A stretch of DNA of 64,000 nt from Apostichopus japonicus (taxonomy: Eukaryota; Echinodermata; Holothuroidea; Aspidochirotida; Stichopodidae): contig NC_092565.1 of the NCBI RefSeq assembly GCF_037975245.1, positions 11,216,499 to 11,280,498 on the forward strand, written 5' to 3'. Below, piece by piece: positions 1-17,100 of this stretch. Made by a program: the position numbers and the translations under genes. How positions within the stretch are numbered: the stretch's first letter is position 1; each line of letters opens with the position of its first letter. Under the pieces are notes generated by a model. The model was given only the letters and a program-made list of their open reading frames with translations, had not been told where the DNA came from and made no database searches.

Positions 1-3000
1 GAAGTGTGTGATTAAATGCCAGTAATTCTCATTTTATGTCATAGTACCTGGTGAATGTTTCTGGATGTGTCATGAAAACCATTTTTTACAAGATAGATTA
101 TGGGGGGGGGTGGGTCAGGGGGGGTTTGGGGAAGATACTTGAATTCATTCACACAAGTGTCTCTTAAATTCTGTGTAAAACTGGCTGTTAATTATCCATG
201 AGATTTATCACAACAGCTTCAGTCCTGCAAAGAAGGCAAGTCTAGTAACATTTACATTTGAAATGTGGTAGATCAAAGTTAGGATGAAACCATTCATATC
301 TTTGCAAAGTCAAATGCTTTTGCAATATTTTAGTCATCTATCTGTTGTAAAAAATAATGCATATCAAAGTTTCTGTTAAATTATAAATTTGAAGATGAGA
401 CAGAAGCTACAAGTGTAACCAGCTTCTTTACTTGGCAAACCTCACATGATGGAGAGTGTTTTGCTCTTATGGATGCAAACTGAATATATAAGAAAGACCA
501 TTGACATCTACTTTTTAACAGAAAACTGTAACCATTTACCTTTTGAAACTTCAATTTCTGATGAAAATGGAACCATATAGTAAACTCTGTGGACAGAGTG
601 ATGTTTCATCACAATAGTGATTAAGTATGATTACAGTGTGCAGACATAGTCATCCCTCTGTTGTGATTGTTGTTAGGTTTTATATTTCATATATTCTGTC
701 ATAGCATTACTTTTTGACAACACAAAGAAAAGAAAGGTCGAAGGCAAAAAAGTCTCAACTTTCCATCTGTTTATTTTCTTTCACTTTTAGAATTCATCAA
801 CTTCATACATATTAAACATATATGGTAAACAATGTAATGTCACATGTTCCTATTAAACTTAATACACTGGCATGAAATAATAATGAAACAGTCTGTCACA
901 ACATCACTCGATTCCCAGTTCCACTGAAAAACTGTATGTGAGGTCATTCTCATACTCGAGTTAGAAAGGTTGAGGTCAAATGAATATTCATCGAACTATG
1001 TGATGGAATTTTAAATTAGGAGGATAATACAGGGGAGGTGAGACATAGTAGTTCTAACATTTATCAACTAATGACTGACTGATGACTTCACTAGGATATA
1101 TATTCACACTAATATTCATACTAAAATCATTGAACTGTGGCATATGACAGGCTAACCAGGCAAGTTCGTAAACAAGATGAAATCGACTGAATAAACAAAA
1201 CATTTGTCACTCCAATTGAAATCACTCTAAATGACTCACTTCCTGTCTATTATTTAATAGTCAAAGCAACAGTTCACAACAGGAAACTGCTTTCTCACTT
1301 AGGTATGTCATGGAAAAGTTCCCAGAGTTCAACATGCAAACTGCACTTCTTTTACTACTGCAAGCAATTTAATTTTATTAACAAAGTATCAAAGAGGAAG
1401 GGTTTTGGGGTTTTTCTTGCAGACAGAGCGGGACAAAGAAAACCTTCCTGTTCTTGAACCCATATGATTGGACATGGATATGAAATGGATAATTGTGGCT
1501 GAGGATTTGTACTCTAAAGAAGCTTTTAGGTATATTATTATTCTTAAAATGAAATTTGCAATTAGCCAAACTCACACATCCTTTTAGATTTTATCAACAA
1601 ACAAATATAACTGAAGAATTCAAATGCAATCCAACCTTTAACATTTCATCGGCAGGATGCCTTTTTTTAGTAGTATAAAACGCATTAAATTAGGTGAATA
1701 AAAAAGTTAAAAGTTTTCTGACATTTCTTCCCTACTTGGAACAAGTTAATTTGTTATGGGATTTACTATTAGACTAGCATTGAAATATCATCAATTTCAA
1801 CTCAGAAAGCTGCTTGAACAGTGTTGTAGCTAAGAATTAACTGGTGGAGATCAGGTAAATGGTGTAAAACATTCCATTTTGAGTGTCACATTGAATGTCA
1901 CATTTCTGGATCTTGGGGAAATGTAATCTTCAATGCCGACCTGTTGCTATAATGCAGTTAACAATCTGAATAGCAAGACCTGTTGATTTTTGGATTGCTA
2001 AAGGACTACCGGGTCAAAAGATGGCTTTGTTCACTTGGGCCCTTTCTCATTTAGATCTAGGGGCCATAAGAGAAAAGCAAGGGTATTCCAAGTCCAAGCT
2101 TGTGGGGGTGGGGGGGAACCACCAGTAGACCATATTAACCTCGGCAGAGTACATGAAAATGTCAAACGTGTTAATCAGAACAGATTTCACTTTCTGATTG
2201 CAACCATGTAGTTATTACAAAGATTTCACAAAGAGAACTTATGTTAAAACTTAATATCTTGGGGTTTCTTTAAATAGTTTTTTACCATGTGACGACTAAT
2301 CTGTCACCAACCCAATGTGATTATTAACATCTGCCAAATAACACACGTTGCATCATCAGCTTAAAATCAGTGTTAAAAATGAGACCCATTTTTGAAAAAT
2401 CTTTTTACACTCTGTGTACGAATTAACAGACAAAAGATTGACTTGTCTAATTCAGTACAAACCACAGAGGAAGCCCTTATGTTTGTGGCATTAACTGACA
2501 AACAGTACAATACACTGGAAATTACAATTTACAACCCAAATCTAGAAGTTACCAGAGCCAAATATGTCACAACCTCCTTCCTAATTCAATGGAAGTTGAA
2601 ATTAGCACAAAAAGAAAGAAGGACACCAATGAAGTAAGACTTTCCACTCAAATGGTACCAGTAATTGTATTCTTTGTATGAAGCATAACCAATGTCTTGA
2701 AATTTACCAAACACACACGCACACACATAAAACATGTGTTAGAATATTGGTCAGTGTTAAGAAAAGTGATAACCATACTGTGAATTATAGCAAATTTCTC
2801 CTTAAATTTGCTACAACAAAAGAAGGGTGTAACTGCATGATGTTTGTACAGTCTTGCTGTTCAAACATGTCCTAATGGTGGCAAAATTTTCAAAAACTTT
2901 TGCAAGGACTTATACCATAATACCAGTCTTTGTACATGGAGCAACAATAGCATTTTACATGAGACGAGCAATCAGAACCACTATGTCACATAAAATTGGA

Positions 3001-3593
3001 GCATTAAACTATTCTCTGCCAAGTTAAACATTTATGGTGGAGATAAAGCATTTCAAACTGACATGGTGGAAGTTGTAAGCCACATTTGGTTAAGAAGGTA
3101 GCTATTGTGTGACAATGACTGATGGTATATTGAATGAACACCTGTCGTGATTTCAACGGAAACATTCAAGTATACTATGGCTTTAAGTATGTTAATATCA
3201 GCAATGGTGTTTCTGCTGAGATTTAACCAATGATGTCACCGTAATGGAGAGACACCACACTGACCGAATCAGAGCGTCCCTACATGTAGTATTTTATTAA
3301 CAATTTTATTATTTTCAATTTTACTTATGACTATTTAAATATTTTTTATATAAAGTAGTGACAGAGTATACATGATTTACCAAGATCAAACACAAATTGC
3401 TGCTTTAAGGAACTGCCATGCACTTAAAAAATATGGAGATTGCTCAGACTGACAAAGATGAAAAGGTTTGGAAACTTTATTGTGTTCAAACAACGCAATA
3501 TCCATACGTAAGGAATTGGTTGAGATAGTGAGCTTGACCAACTGGACAAACTAGAAGATATGGAAATCCTAATAATAGAGAACAGAAGGTGAC
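1..3593. other. Region without recognisable genes
   Basis: All open frames here are short and AT-rich, and none has a recognisable domain or convincing splice sites. G-rich runs occur near 104-126 and 2104-2115. The stretch lies downstream of the minus-strand SRSF10-like gene, so part of it could be 3' flank of that gene, but I see no poly(A) signal that settles this. Confidence 0.6.
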
Positions 3594-5950
3594 GTACCAA
3601 CTAGGGCTGTAACGGTTAAACGGTTAACCGGTTAACCGACCGAACGGCCGGATAAACGTCCGCCGTAAATCGTATAAGTTTAACCGTTTTTGTAATGCCA
3701 ATTACGCAGTCGCAACGGCGCGTCTTCACATCACTTTATTCCCGAAATAGACCGCAACATTTGCTTGCCGAAAATCACGTAACAATTGCAAACTTTATCA
3801 CGCATCCATACAAAAGATTTTTAAGATTGGCGGTACGATTGAAGGGATTACCAAGCGGTATGCGACCCGTGAAGCGCCTATTGTTACCCCGTTCGACAAC
3901 GTGGCGAGTCTGCATCTAATCCTTTCAAATTTATATTGTATTTAAGCAGTAAACGTTTTCTTTATTATGATGTAATTTCAGTTCAGTGTTCCCTCTAAGG
4001 TGCGGGATTCCATTCAACAGACTCAGTAATCCCACAAAGAAAACATTTGTTTGCTGGAAATCCCCGCATCGTTTTCTTGCATTCGCATTAAGTTAATACT
4101 CAATGCACAACGTATACACTTGACTGTAAAAAAACTCTGAAAATCAGTAGAGAAATAACCAATTGTGTACGAAAAGTAAGTTGGTACACCTTTCAAATTT
4201 TACGAAAGATCGAGCAAAAAACTTTCGAAAAATTCACGCGAAACTGGCATATCGTGCTAAATGCAACTAATGTCATGTAAACAAGGCTCTAGTACACTCA
4301 ATTATGAATAAAACGTAAGAACACATCTGGTGTTAAGCGGCGAAAAAGTATTTTCTAGAATTTCCAAAATTACGGAGAAAATAATATCGTACCATAGTTT
4401 AGTGTATAGCAAATAGCCTAACCACCTCGTCGGTTACGGATCTCACGTAACTACAAAAACACAACTAATTGTATATTGCGAAGTTTACGTTTTCTACAAG
4501 AACATGGAAACAATATTAAGCATTTAGCTAATCATGCCAAGTTGCCTTAAACATGTGATTACAAGGTTTACTTTCATGTATCATGTGGAATAGATTGTCT
4601 TGTTCATGCGGAGGAGTCAGTTGCCTGTTTTACTTACCTAGCTGTTACGGGGATCATATTTTACCTACTTTTCTTAAACGTCTAAGATAATAATTCTCAT
4701 AACTTAACCGAACCTTTACTGACTGACCTTATTAATTCTAGACCATGAAACGTTCCTTGGCAACATGCCAAAAAATTGTTAACAACAGGTGTTAGACAGG
4801 GGATGAGCTCACAGTTGTTTGGCAAGGTACCTTGGAAAATGTAGCCTACCGTAGTTGTGGTATAGTGCAAGCTATTGTTAGGAAGTCTAGGAATGGGGCT
4901 TTGCCGAACGTTGTTTCATAAAATCGCATGTTTTTTTAAGTTAAACTTTTTAATGATTGTAAGACGATAGATCTCTTTACATTTTATAACAAAATATGGC
5001 TACTCTAACTTGTCATTTCAAAATTTTCATCAGTTTCGTGACAATTTAAATTAAAAATTTGTCAGTATTTTGCATCCACAGCTGCGAATATTTTATCGCC
5101 AGACGCGCCAAATTTTCCGGGGCGTTTACCCCTGGACCCCCACAAGGGGTTCCACCACATGACCCCACCGGGGGACTACCCCACGCCATTATGCTACGCG
5201 TGCTAATTGTGTTTGCTGCGCGAACTCCGGCGGGAAATCGACAGGGTGTTCGCGGGAAATTTTACAATGTTTTCCACACTTCCCCCCTACCCTCTGCCTA
5301 CCCCGCCACAATGCACAAATTCAATATATCTGTGACCCATTGTTGTACTTGTAATTGCGTAGGCCTAGCCCTACTACCGTACACTTCTGTAGTAATCGCT
5401 TCCTAACAACCGACTTTCCTAACCTTGGCCTAGCTGGTGAAAGCCTTGTAGTCTAACACTCCATATGATCGCGAACTTCAATACACAATGCCAATATTAA
5501 GTAGGCCTAGTAATATTAGGCTTATAACTGCCATACAATGCCTGCGCTATTACTGTAGGGGCTACGCAATTAACGAAGAAATATTTGCTTCAAATATCTC
5601 TGTAACAGTTACCGATGAACTGAAAGAGAAACAAAAATCTGTTTAAAACTTCATGAAAACGCGCGATTCGTCTTTTTCAATGCAACGATCGTCAAAACTA
5701 AGCAAATACAACCAAATTCTTGACATACGCGTTACGAAAAAACGATACTTGCAGCGCTATTTTGAGAATGTACTTCCGCATCAAAAGTCGTGGCGCTCTT
5801 TCGGAATTATAATCTGAGCTATATAACTCTGATTTTCGGCTCTTATTTTGAGGCAACAACACGGGTTACGTTTAAACGTTAACCGTTCGGTTAATAGAAA
5901 CGGTTAACCGGTTAGTGAATTAACCGGAATGACACAGCCCTAGTACCAAC
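3594..5950. mobile_element. Non-autonomous hAT-type DNA transposon with 8-bp target duplication
   Basis: The element runs from 3602 to 5942 (2341 bp). It is flanked by the direct repeat GTACCAAC at 3594-3601 and 5943-5950. The ends are inverted: it starts TAGGGCTGT and finishes ACAGCCCTA. Inside both ends are clustered copies of a palindromic motif built on CGGTTAACCG, a layout expected of subterminal transposase-binding sites. An 8-bp duplication and a TAGGG start (fitting the YARNG rule) are characteristic of the hAT superfamily. No transposase-sized frame is present; the longest frames are about 74 and 115 codons with no BED finger or hAT dimerisation domain, so it would need a transposase in trans. 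The perfect duplication suggests a fairly recent insertion, just downstream of the SRSF10-like gene. Confidence 0.9.
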
Positions 5951-6129
5951 TTGATCTGCCTATGACATCTATTTTCAACGTACGAGATGAGAATGACCCG
6001 ATAATTACATGTCATCCTAACGATGGAGACTTTCTAAACAAAGCTAAGAAACAACATGCAAAGAAGAGAAAATGGAATAATGTACAGTTGAGAGGGGCAG
6101 TCACCGACAACAGGAGAAATCTCTTTGAG

Positions 6130-11216
<5,087 letters not shown>

Positions 11217-11715
11217 CTTCTTTCTTTAAATGACACTTACTGACACCTTTCTTCACCTTCGTTTGTCTGTGCACCTAACGCTTACCGTACGCACGATATA
11301 TACACAGTACAGTTGCAAATTGTGCAACGCGTAACGAATTGAGATTTATAGAACTCCATGACTGAAACACAGTTTCTCGTGCGTCAGAACGATCTTCTAA
11401 AGTCGTACAGCGCCATTACTTCAGCTTAGCATTTTTACACACAGAAGGTATATACTGTGCTGATTTACCAGAATATTCTGTCCCCTGCAAAAAAAGTGTC
11501 CCGTTGGAAAATATTTGCTAAGGAACTAATGTCCGACCTTAGTTTAAGATCATATGCAGACCTAAATTAGTACCAAAGAACTTGGGAGCTATTTGGTTAG
11601 GACTTATTACAATTTAAAGGGTCTCGTGATGTTTCACTTGATATAATACAGTCAGTATTCAGGTGCGTATCCAGGGGGGGGGGGGGGGGGCGTTGGGGGC
11701 GCGCGCCCCCCGGGT

Positions 11716-11850
11716 AAGAAAAGGAGGAGAGAAAAAAAGAGAAGAAAAAAAGGAAACCAAGAGGGGAAAAAAGAGGAGGAGGAGAGGAAGGAAGGGAAAA
11801 GAAAAAGAAGAAAGAGAGAAAAAGGAGAAAAGGAGGGAGTAAAAGAAAAA
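11716..11850 (+). repeat. Homopurine tract, 135 bp
   Basis: Almost pure A/G on the plus strand; I find only three pyrimidines (CC at 11757-11758 and T at 11840). It follows a G17 run and a GC-rich hairpin-like stretch at the left edge of the transposon nest, 500 bp upstream of the SRSF10-like start codon. Mirror-like purine tracts of this length can form triplex DNA; that is inference. Confidence 0.85.
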
Positions 11851-12398
11851 CGCGAAGACACCGGGAAGAGAAAGAGAAACAGTGACATCATTACAGCGCT
11901 GAAGGGTAGCCAGTGACGGATCAATGATTTCGTAAAAGTGTGACTCACCCTACCCCTTACACCGACAACTCCATTTTTTGACGTTTCCATTTTCCTCTCT
12001 CACTAATGATCTATATATATACTATATATGGTCTATCATAACGCGTGTGTAGAATTGTGCTATGAAACCAACTGTGGCTGGTCTCGAACTCGACCGTGTC
12101 GTCGGGGAACATGACGCATTTTGGGATGGGGGCGACCGCCCGCTCCCCCCCCCCCATTCAGCATTTTTTTAAATGATATCGCTAAGTAATTTCAAAATAG
12201 AAAGTGCTTAGATGCAACTTACAAGGCCTGGGAAGTGTCATTTCCAGCGATCTGGGAGGCATTTTCGGCCAAAATGTTCTTGTACGCTTCGCGCCAACAT
12301 ATGGTGGCGCTACGCTTAGATAATTTGCCTACAGACTTCACCCCTCCCTTGGCAAATTCCTCGCTACGCGTGTGTTCAAATTTGTAACGCAAACAGCA

Positions 12399-12784
12399 GA
12401 TATCACCAGTGGCGTAGGAAGGTACTTTTGAGTGGGGGGGCTGAAGACTGATGGCCGGCCTGGGGAGGGGTCTAAGGGGAGGGGGTGTCCCCCTCCCCTT
12501 TGGAATTTTTTGCATTTCCAGGTGGCCTCAGATGCAATTTGGTGCAATATAGCACACTTCAACACCCACTCCATTTTGTAAACTTAATTTTGTATTTTCA
12601 CCTGGCCTTAGATGTAATTTGGTGCTCCAAATGAGATTTTTTTCTCATTTGGAAATGAAAAAGGGGTTTTCTGACTTGCGGAGCGGGGGGGGCGGAATGA
12701 TACTTCCGCCCCTCCACATTTTTCACTGGGGGGGGCTGGCGCCCCCCCCCCAGCCCCCCCGGTTCCTACGCCCTTGGATATCAC
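12399..12784. mobile_element. hAT-type miniature element with 8-bp duplication GATATCAC
   Basis: The element 12407-12776 (370 bp) starts CAGTGGCGTAGGAA and ends TTCCTACGCCCTTG, imperfect inverted ends. It is flanked by identical GATATCAC at 12399-12406 and 12777-12784. CAGTG fits the hAT end rule. It is non-coding and G/C-run rich, and contains a foldback around GGGGTGTCCCC. It inserted close to an older remnant ending near 12374, so it is younger than that copy. Confidence 0.88.
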
Positions 12785-13099
12785 ATCATATCAGTGAGCA
12801 TGAAAATGGCGTTCCAGGATGAAAAGCCTCAAAACTGTCCGACCTGCCTAAAAAAATAACCAAAAATTTTCGCGCGCTTCGCACGCGTTCAACGTGTTAA
12901 TGTCAATATCATATAAGCAAGCATCGGTTATTACATCGCATGCCATCATGTACGGTACCGTACGGTCCGTTAAAATTGCTCAGTATACCGCGGGATGCTA
13001 ATGTAAACAACGACATGTCTCATGTAGATGTATAAAAACATGGTCCAATTATGTCAAAACTCTCTTTTACATTAGTAATGGCGAATTAGGGGCTGCACC

Positions 13100-13488
13100 C
13101 CACCGCGCAGTGACGGAGCGTCCATACGGTCAGGGGGCGGATGCCCCCTCCCCCCTGACGGACTCAAATGGACTGCTGGGGCCTTTTTCAGCTCTTTACC
13201 ACTTTTTACTTATTCTAGATTATTGACTTTTTTATTGCGCTCTCATCTACTTATTGACATTTGTCACATTTTGTTGGTGTAAATTGGCGATGACACCTTA
13301 TTCTTCGTTTATCTGCAGGCCCGGAAAAGGTCATTTCCAGCGATCTAGGAAGTATCTTTACTCAAAAAATTTCTGTACGCTACGCGCCAACCAGTGGTGG
13401 CGCTCCGCTTAGATAGTGTCGAAAGCGCCCCTACAGACCATTCTCGCCCCTCCTGACCAATAGCCCAAGCTCCGCCACTGCCGCCGCG
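13100..13488. mobile_element. hAT-type miniature element with near-perfect 8-bp duplication
   Basis: The element 13108-13480 (373 bp) starts CAGTGACGGAGC and ends GCTCCGCCACTG. Flanks are CCACCGCG (13100-13107) and CCGCCGCG (13481-13488), one mismatch apart. Its right half shares the roughly 100-bp core also seen at 12215-12374, 14029-14170 and 40255-40447 (marked by GCGCCAACC, GGTGGCGCT and CTTAGATA), although its ends differ from theirs. Confidence 0.78.
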
Positions 13489-14170
13489 CCCCCTACGCCT
13501 ATGTGTGTAGTGTTCAGTTTTCGGAAATATCTGCTATTTTTTCATTTCCTTCAACCAAGTTTTATAATAGCCGTTAATAGAGGTTTCAATATTTGTACAT
13601 GCACCAATAAATTAACTGTGTCTGAATTTTCGAAAATTTCTGACCAACATTCTGCATCACACTTCCCTCTACTCGTGCAATTTTGACCGGTCTGTTAGGG
13701 GTTGAAGGAAGTTTTTCTATATTGGTTGTCCATAGATGACATTTTGTACAACATTATGGGTATGTTTTCAAGTGAGTTTATTCACGAGAAATGTGAATTT
13801 TCAAATTCTAAACAAATACGGGGCTTAAAACCTTGAAAAGTGGGGTTGACTGGTATTGTGGGCCGCGACGTAGAATCACCTACAAAAGCAAAGACCCACA
13901 GGAGATGCGATCAGGTCGAACATGATGTGTGCCGGGTTGACAATCTTCAAAAAGGTTATGGATGGGAAAAAACTATTAGGAAATACTTGGTTCTCAGGCA
14001 AAAAGTGTACATCTGGTTGGTCATTTCAAGCCTGAGAAGTGCCGTTTCCGGTGATCTGGGGGGTATCAAAACAAGAAATTTTCTTGTACGCTGCGCGCCA
14101 ACCGATGGTGGCGCTCCGCTTAGATAGTAATTCGCGCCCCCCGGGTTGGAAAATCCTGGATACGCGCCTG

Positions 14171-17100
14171 GTATTACATACATATATAATGAACGCGCGA
14201 ATCCAGGCGGGAGGTGAGAGGTGTGTCCTTTCAACCCCACAAAATGTTAGCTTTTTGCTCAACCACGCGGGTAAACGTAATAATAACCTAAAAACGCCTC
14301 GAATTTTAATGCTTTTTGTGGGGAGACCCCCGTACGTAGGAGCCAGCTTCGACCCCAGGGCTAAAGCCCCTTCTTTTTCAAATTTTGGATCCGCCCCGAA
14401 AATTGGGTTCGACAGTGAATCAAATTGTTTTCGTGCCCAAGCAATTTGGGTGACATTTCTGTTCGACAAGGCAACAATATCCGTGGAAATTTAGTCTGCA
14501 ATAATACTGTAGGATGGATTGAACGCCCCACCCAAGCACTGAAAACTGAAATTCTATATAAAAATACAGAAATATCAAATTTAAATAAAAAAGGAGGAGA
14601 AAGAGATGGAAAAGAGATATATACGGGTAAAAACAACCGATTTCAGGAACGAGACGAGAGGTTTGAAAACAGCACGTGGAAAGTCATATTTCTAATTCGG
14701 ACGGTCCTGCGCATTAGCGAGCAAAGTTCAAAGTTGGGGATGTGGTGATGGGAGAGTTCTATTAATTATCTCCCGCCTTATTTGGATAGGGAAGGTTGGA
14801 CCTTTACGGAATAGCCGGAGGGCAGTTCAAAGATTTTGTAAAGTATGAGTGGGACGGGGCCTTTGAAGCTGACTCTTATGTTCGGGTGGGGCCTGGGGTT
14901 CCCCGTCAGAAAATTGAAAAAAGTTTTTCAACAAATGGTGCATTCTGAGTCATAGTAAGACCGGCAATATTAGTTATATAATAAAGTCTTGGTGCTAAGA
15001 AGTACTTCCTGATAAAAATTACCCTTCCTGAACTTTCCCCATCACCCCCACCCCAACGACCATGACTCATGCCCCTCTCCCCCTTTCGCGAACGAATCTG
15101 GTCCTTTGTTCCTTACCAATTTTCCAAAAACTGCAAGATGACACGATCCCTGTTTCTTTCTGAACTTAACGGATCCCAAATTTACCATCCGGTAACAAAT
15201 TTCAGCAAAACAAAAATCAGGTAACAATTAGTTTCATTAATGAAGTTCCAACCATGTAGTTCTTGAATTATCGTGTGTTTGTTTTATTTTTTTACAAACC
15301 TGTCAGACTTTGACCCCTGTTGACCTCGAATCACAGTTTTCAGTAGGGTTGATGCATTCACCATGTTGGATCCACATACCAGATGTGAAGTTCTAACAAA
15401 GCTTGCACTTTTTGAGGATTCATGTTTTACAAAGGGGCGTCACAAACGCACACAAATATGCTTGTAGTAAACAAAATATAATCGCATCGATTCCTTTCGC
15501 CTTACATAGGCAAGGAAACATGACAATATTTCTGTCGAACATGCCGAACGGCGTTTTTCCAACATTCGAATATCGTCTGCTTAAAAGCACTTTCCGGGAG
15601 CTAAAGTTGATTGCTGAACTAACTTGCTGAAAAGTTTCTGAATCTTAACTGTGAAAACCACACCCCAATAGCATTTTATTTTGCGAAGATATGAATTTTT
15701 AAAATTTAGTGATATTTTGTAAATTGCATCTGGCAACAGCAGAATGGATGATGTCATCAGGGCACTTCAGCTGAAAATGTCTTTGTCTTTCTTTATATTT
15801 TGTCAATCATTTAAATCACAAGCAAATAGGATATTTCTACAAAAATGATATACATTTTGATGAAATTTTAAGTACAGAGAACGTTGACAGAGCTATGCAA
15901 CCATTCCAAATGAACCAGGTTTCAAGGATAAATCAAGAAGATGGCTATCATAGCCAAAGTTAAACTTCCAAAGAGCATATGCCAAGATGTCATTACAGAC
16001 CCGCTACTGTGATCCAACTATAGCAGTGTGGAACTTTTCTCTTCAATTTAAGTTTAACATTGTTTGTCACCAGTTTACCCCTTTAAGTATTATCTTCCTA
16101 TATAAGTATTGTTTGGTATAGGCATTACTACTTTTGAATCGCATATTTGTTACTATTATTTGGGGACTATTATATTTACATCATTTATGCATGTGTGTTG
16201 CATGTGTGTAACACACTATACGAAGGACTTTAATTTGGAAAATGACGTGTTCGCTTTATTGCGACAGTGGGATTTCAACATACAGAGCAATATCAGAGAA
16301 ATTGCTAAATTAGGGGATCCCCAAACCAACCAGGCGTATTATGTGAATAAGATTGTTGATACAAGAGGGCTGTGCTTGTGTTTAGCTACAACACTATTAC
16401 TGTATCTTTCAGCAGAAAACGATATATATCTTAGACACACACTGACTGGGAGTTGGATCAGAAAGTCCTCTTCTAACTCCATACACTAAGTAAGAGAAGA
16501 TAAAAGGCTGACACTGAAGATTACATGAAAAAGGTGAGTGAACTCGGTCTTTGAGTCAGTTCTTGTAGTTCTTTGCTAATAAATAAATACTCATCGCGAT
16601 TTTACACTCTTACACGAACTTTTGCACTTCAACTGGCCGACAAACTATAGTTGCAGCTGGTGCCTATATCGCGTGATATGTATGCAGTACAACGGTATTC
16701 TAAGTAACGGCAAAAAGAAATCAACGTATATATAGATAAAGCATGATAATTTTTTACATAGAACCTGGAATATTACAGGTATTTCCCCCACGAACCCAAA
16801 ACTGGCAGTGTTGGCATAATGGTTGATTCACACTGATTCATATCTCAGATGTAAACCTTTTTGACAACATATGATTATCTAAATATCCGGTTGTTTTTAA
16901 ATCAACTTGAGCATGTTTTGTTGTTATTCATTCTAATTGCGAAGAGAGTGCAATATAATCAATTTTGCATTGTTTTTAAAGTTGATCGTGGAATGGTTAA
17001 ATGAAATACATTGTCATTAAAATGAGGTCTTTAACTTACATTATAAGAGTGATGAAAATGTCAAGCTTAACCGTAACAAGTGAAAATGATGGGAATGAAC

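Larger units (their letters stand above)
11660..14170. mobile_element. Transposon nest bounded by matching inverted ends
   Basis: The left edge CAGGTGCGTATCCAGG (11660-11675) and right edge CCTGGATACGCGCCTG (14155-14170) are inverted copies differing at one base. GTATT lies directly outside both edges, but the full 8-bp flanks differ, so it is unclear whether these are two ends of one composite element or of separate elements. Inside lie a G17 run, a homopurine tract, a remnant related to the element at 40125-40447 (about 12125-12374), two smaller elements, and a second related core at 14029-14170. Confidence 0.6.

Noticed and set aside
11652-11990. 112-codon minus-strand frame with Ser/Phe/Leu runs
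   Set aside because: It is the translation of the homopurine tract and G run at the transposon edge; low complexity, not a gene.
14026-14494. Overlapping frames of about 150 codons on both strands
   Set aside because: They cross the shared miniature-element core and flanking repeat sequence, and similar copies elsewhere are not open in the same frames.
16109-16489. 126-codon plus-strand frame upstream of the WBP1-like gene
   Set aside because: No recognisable domain, mixed hydrophobic composition, no convincing splice sites or homologous pattern; compatible with chance in AT-rich DNA.
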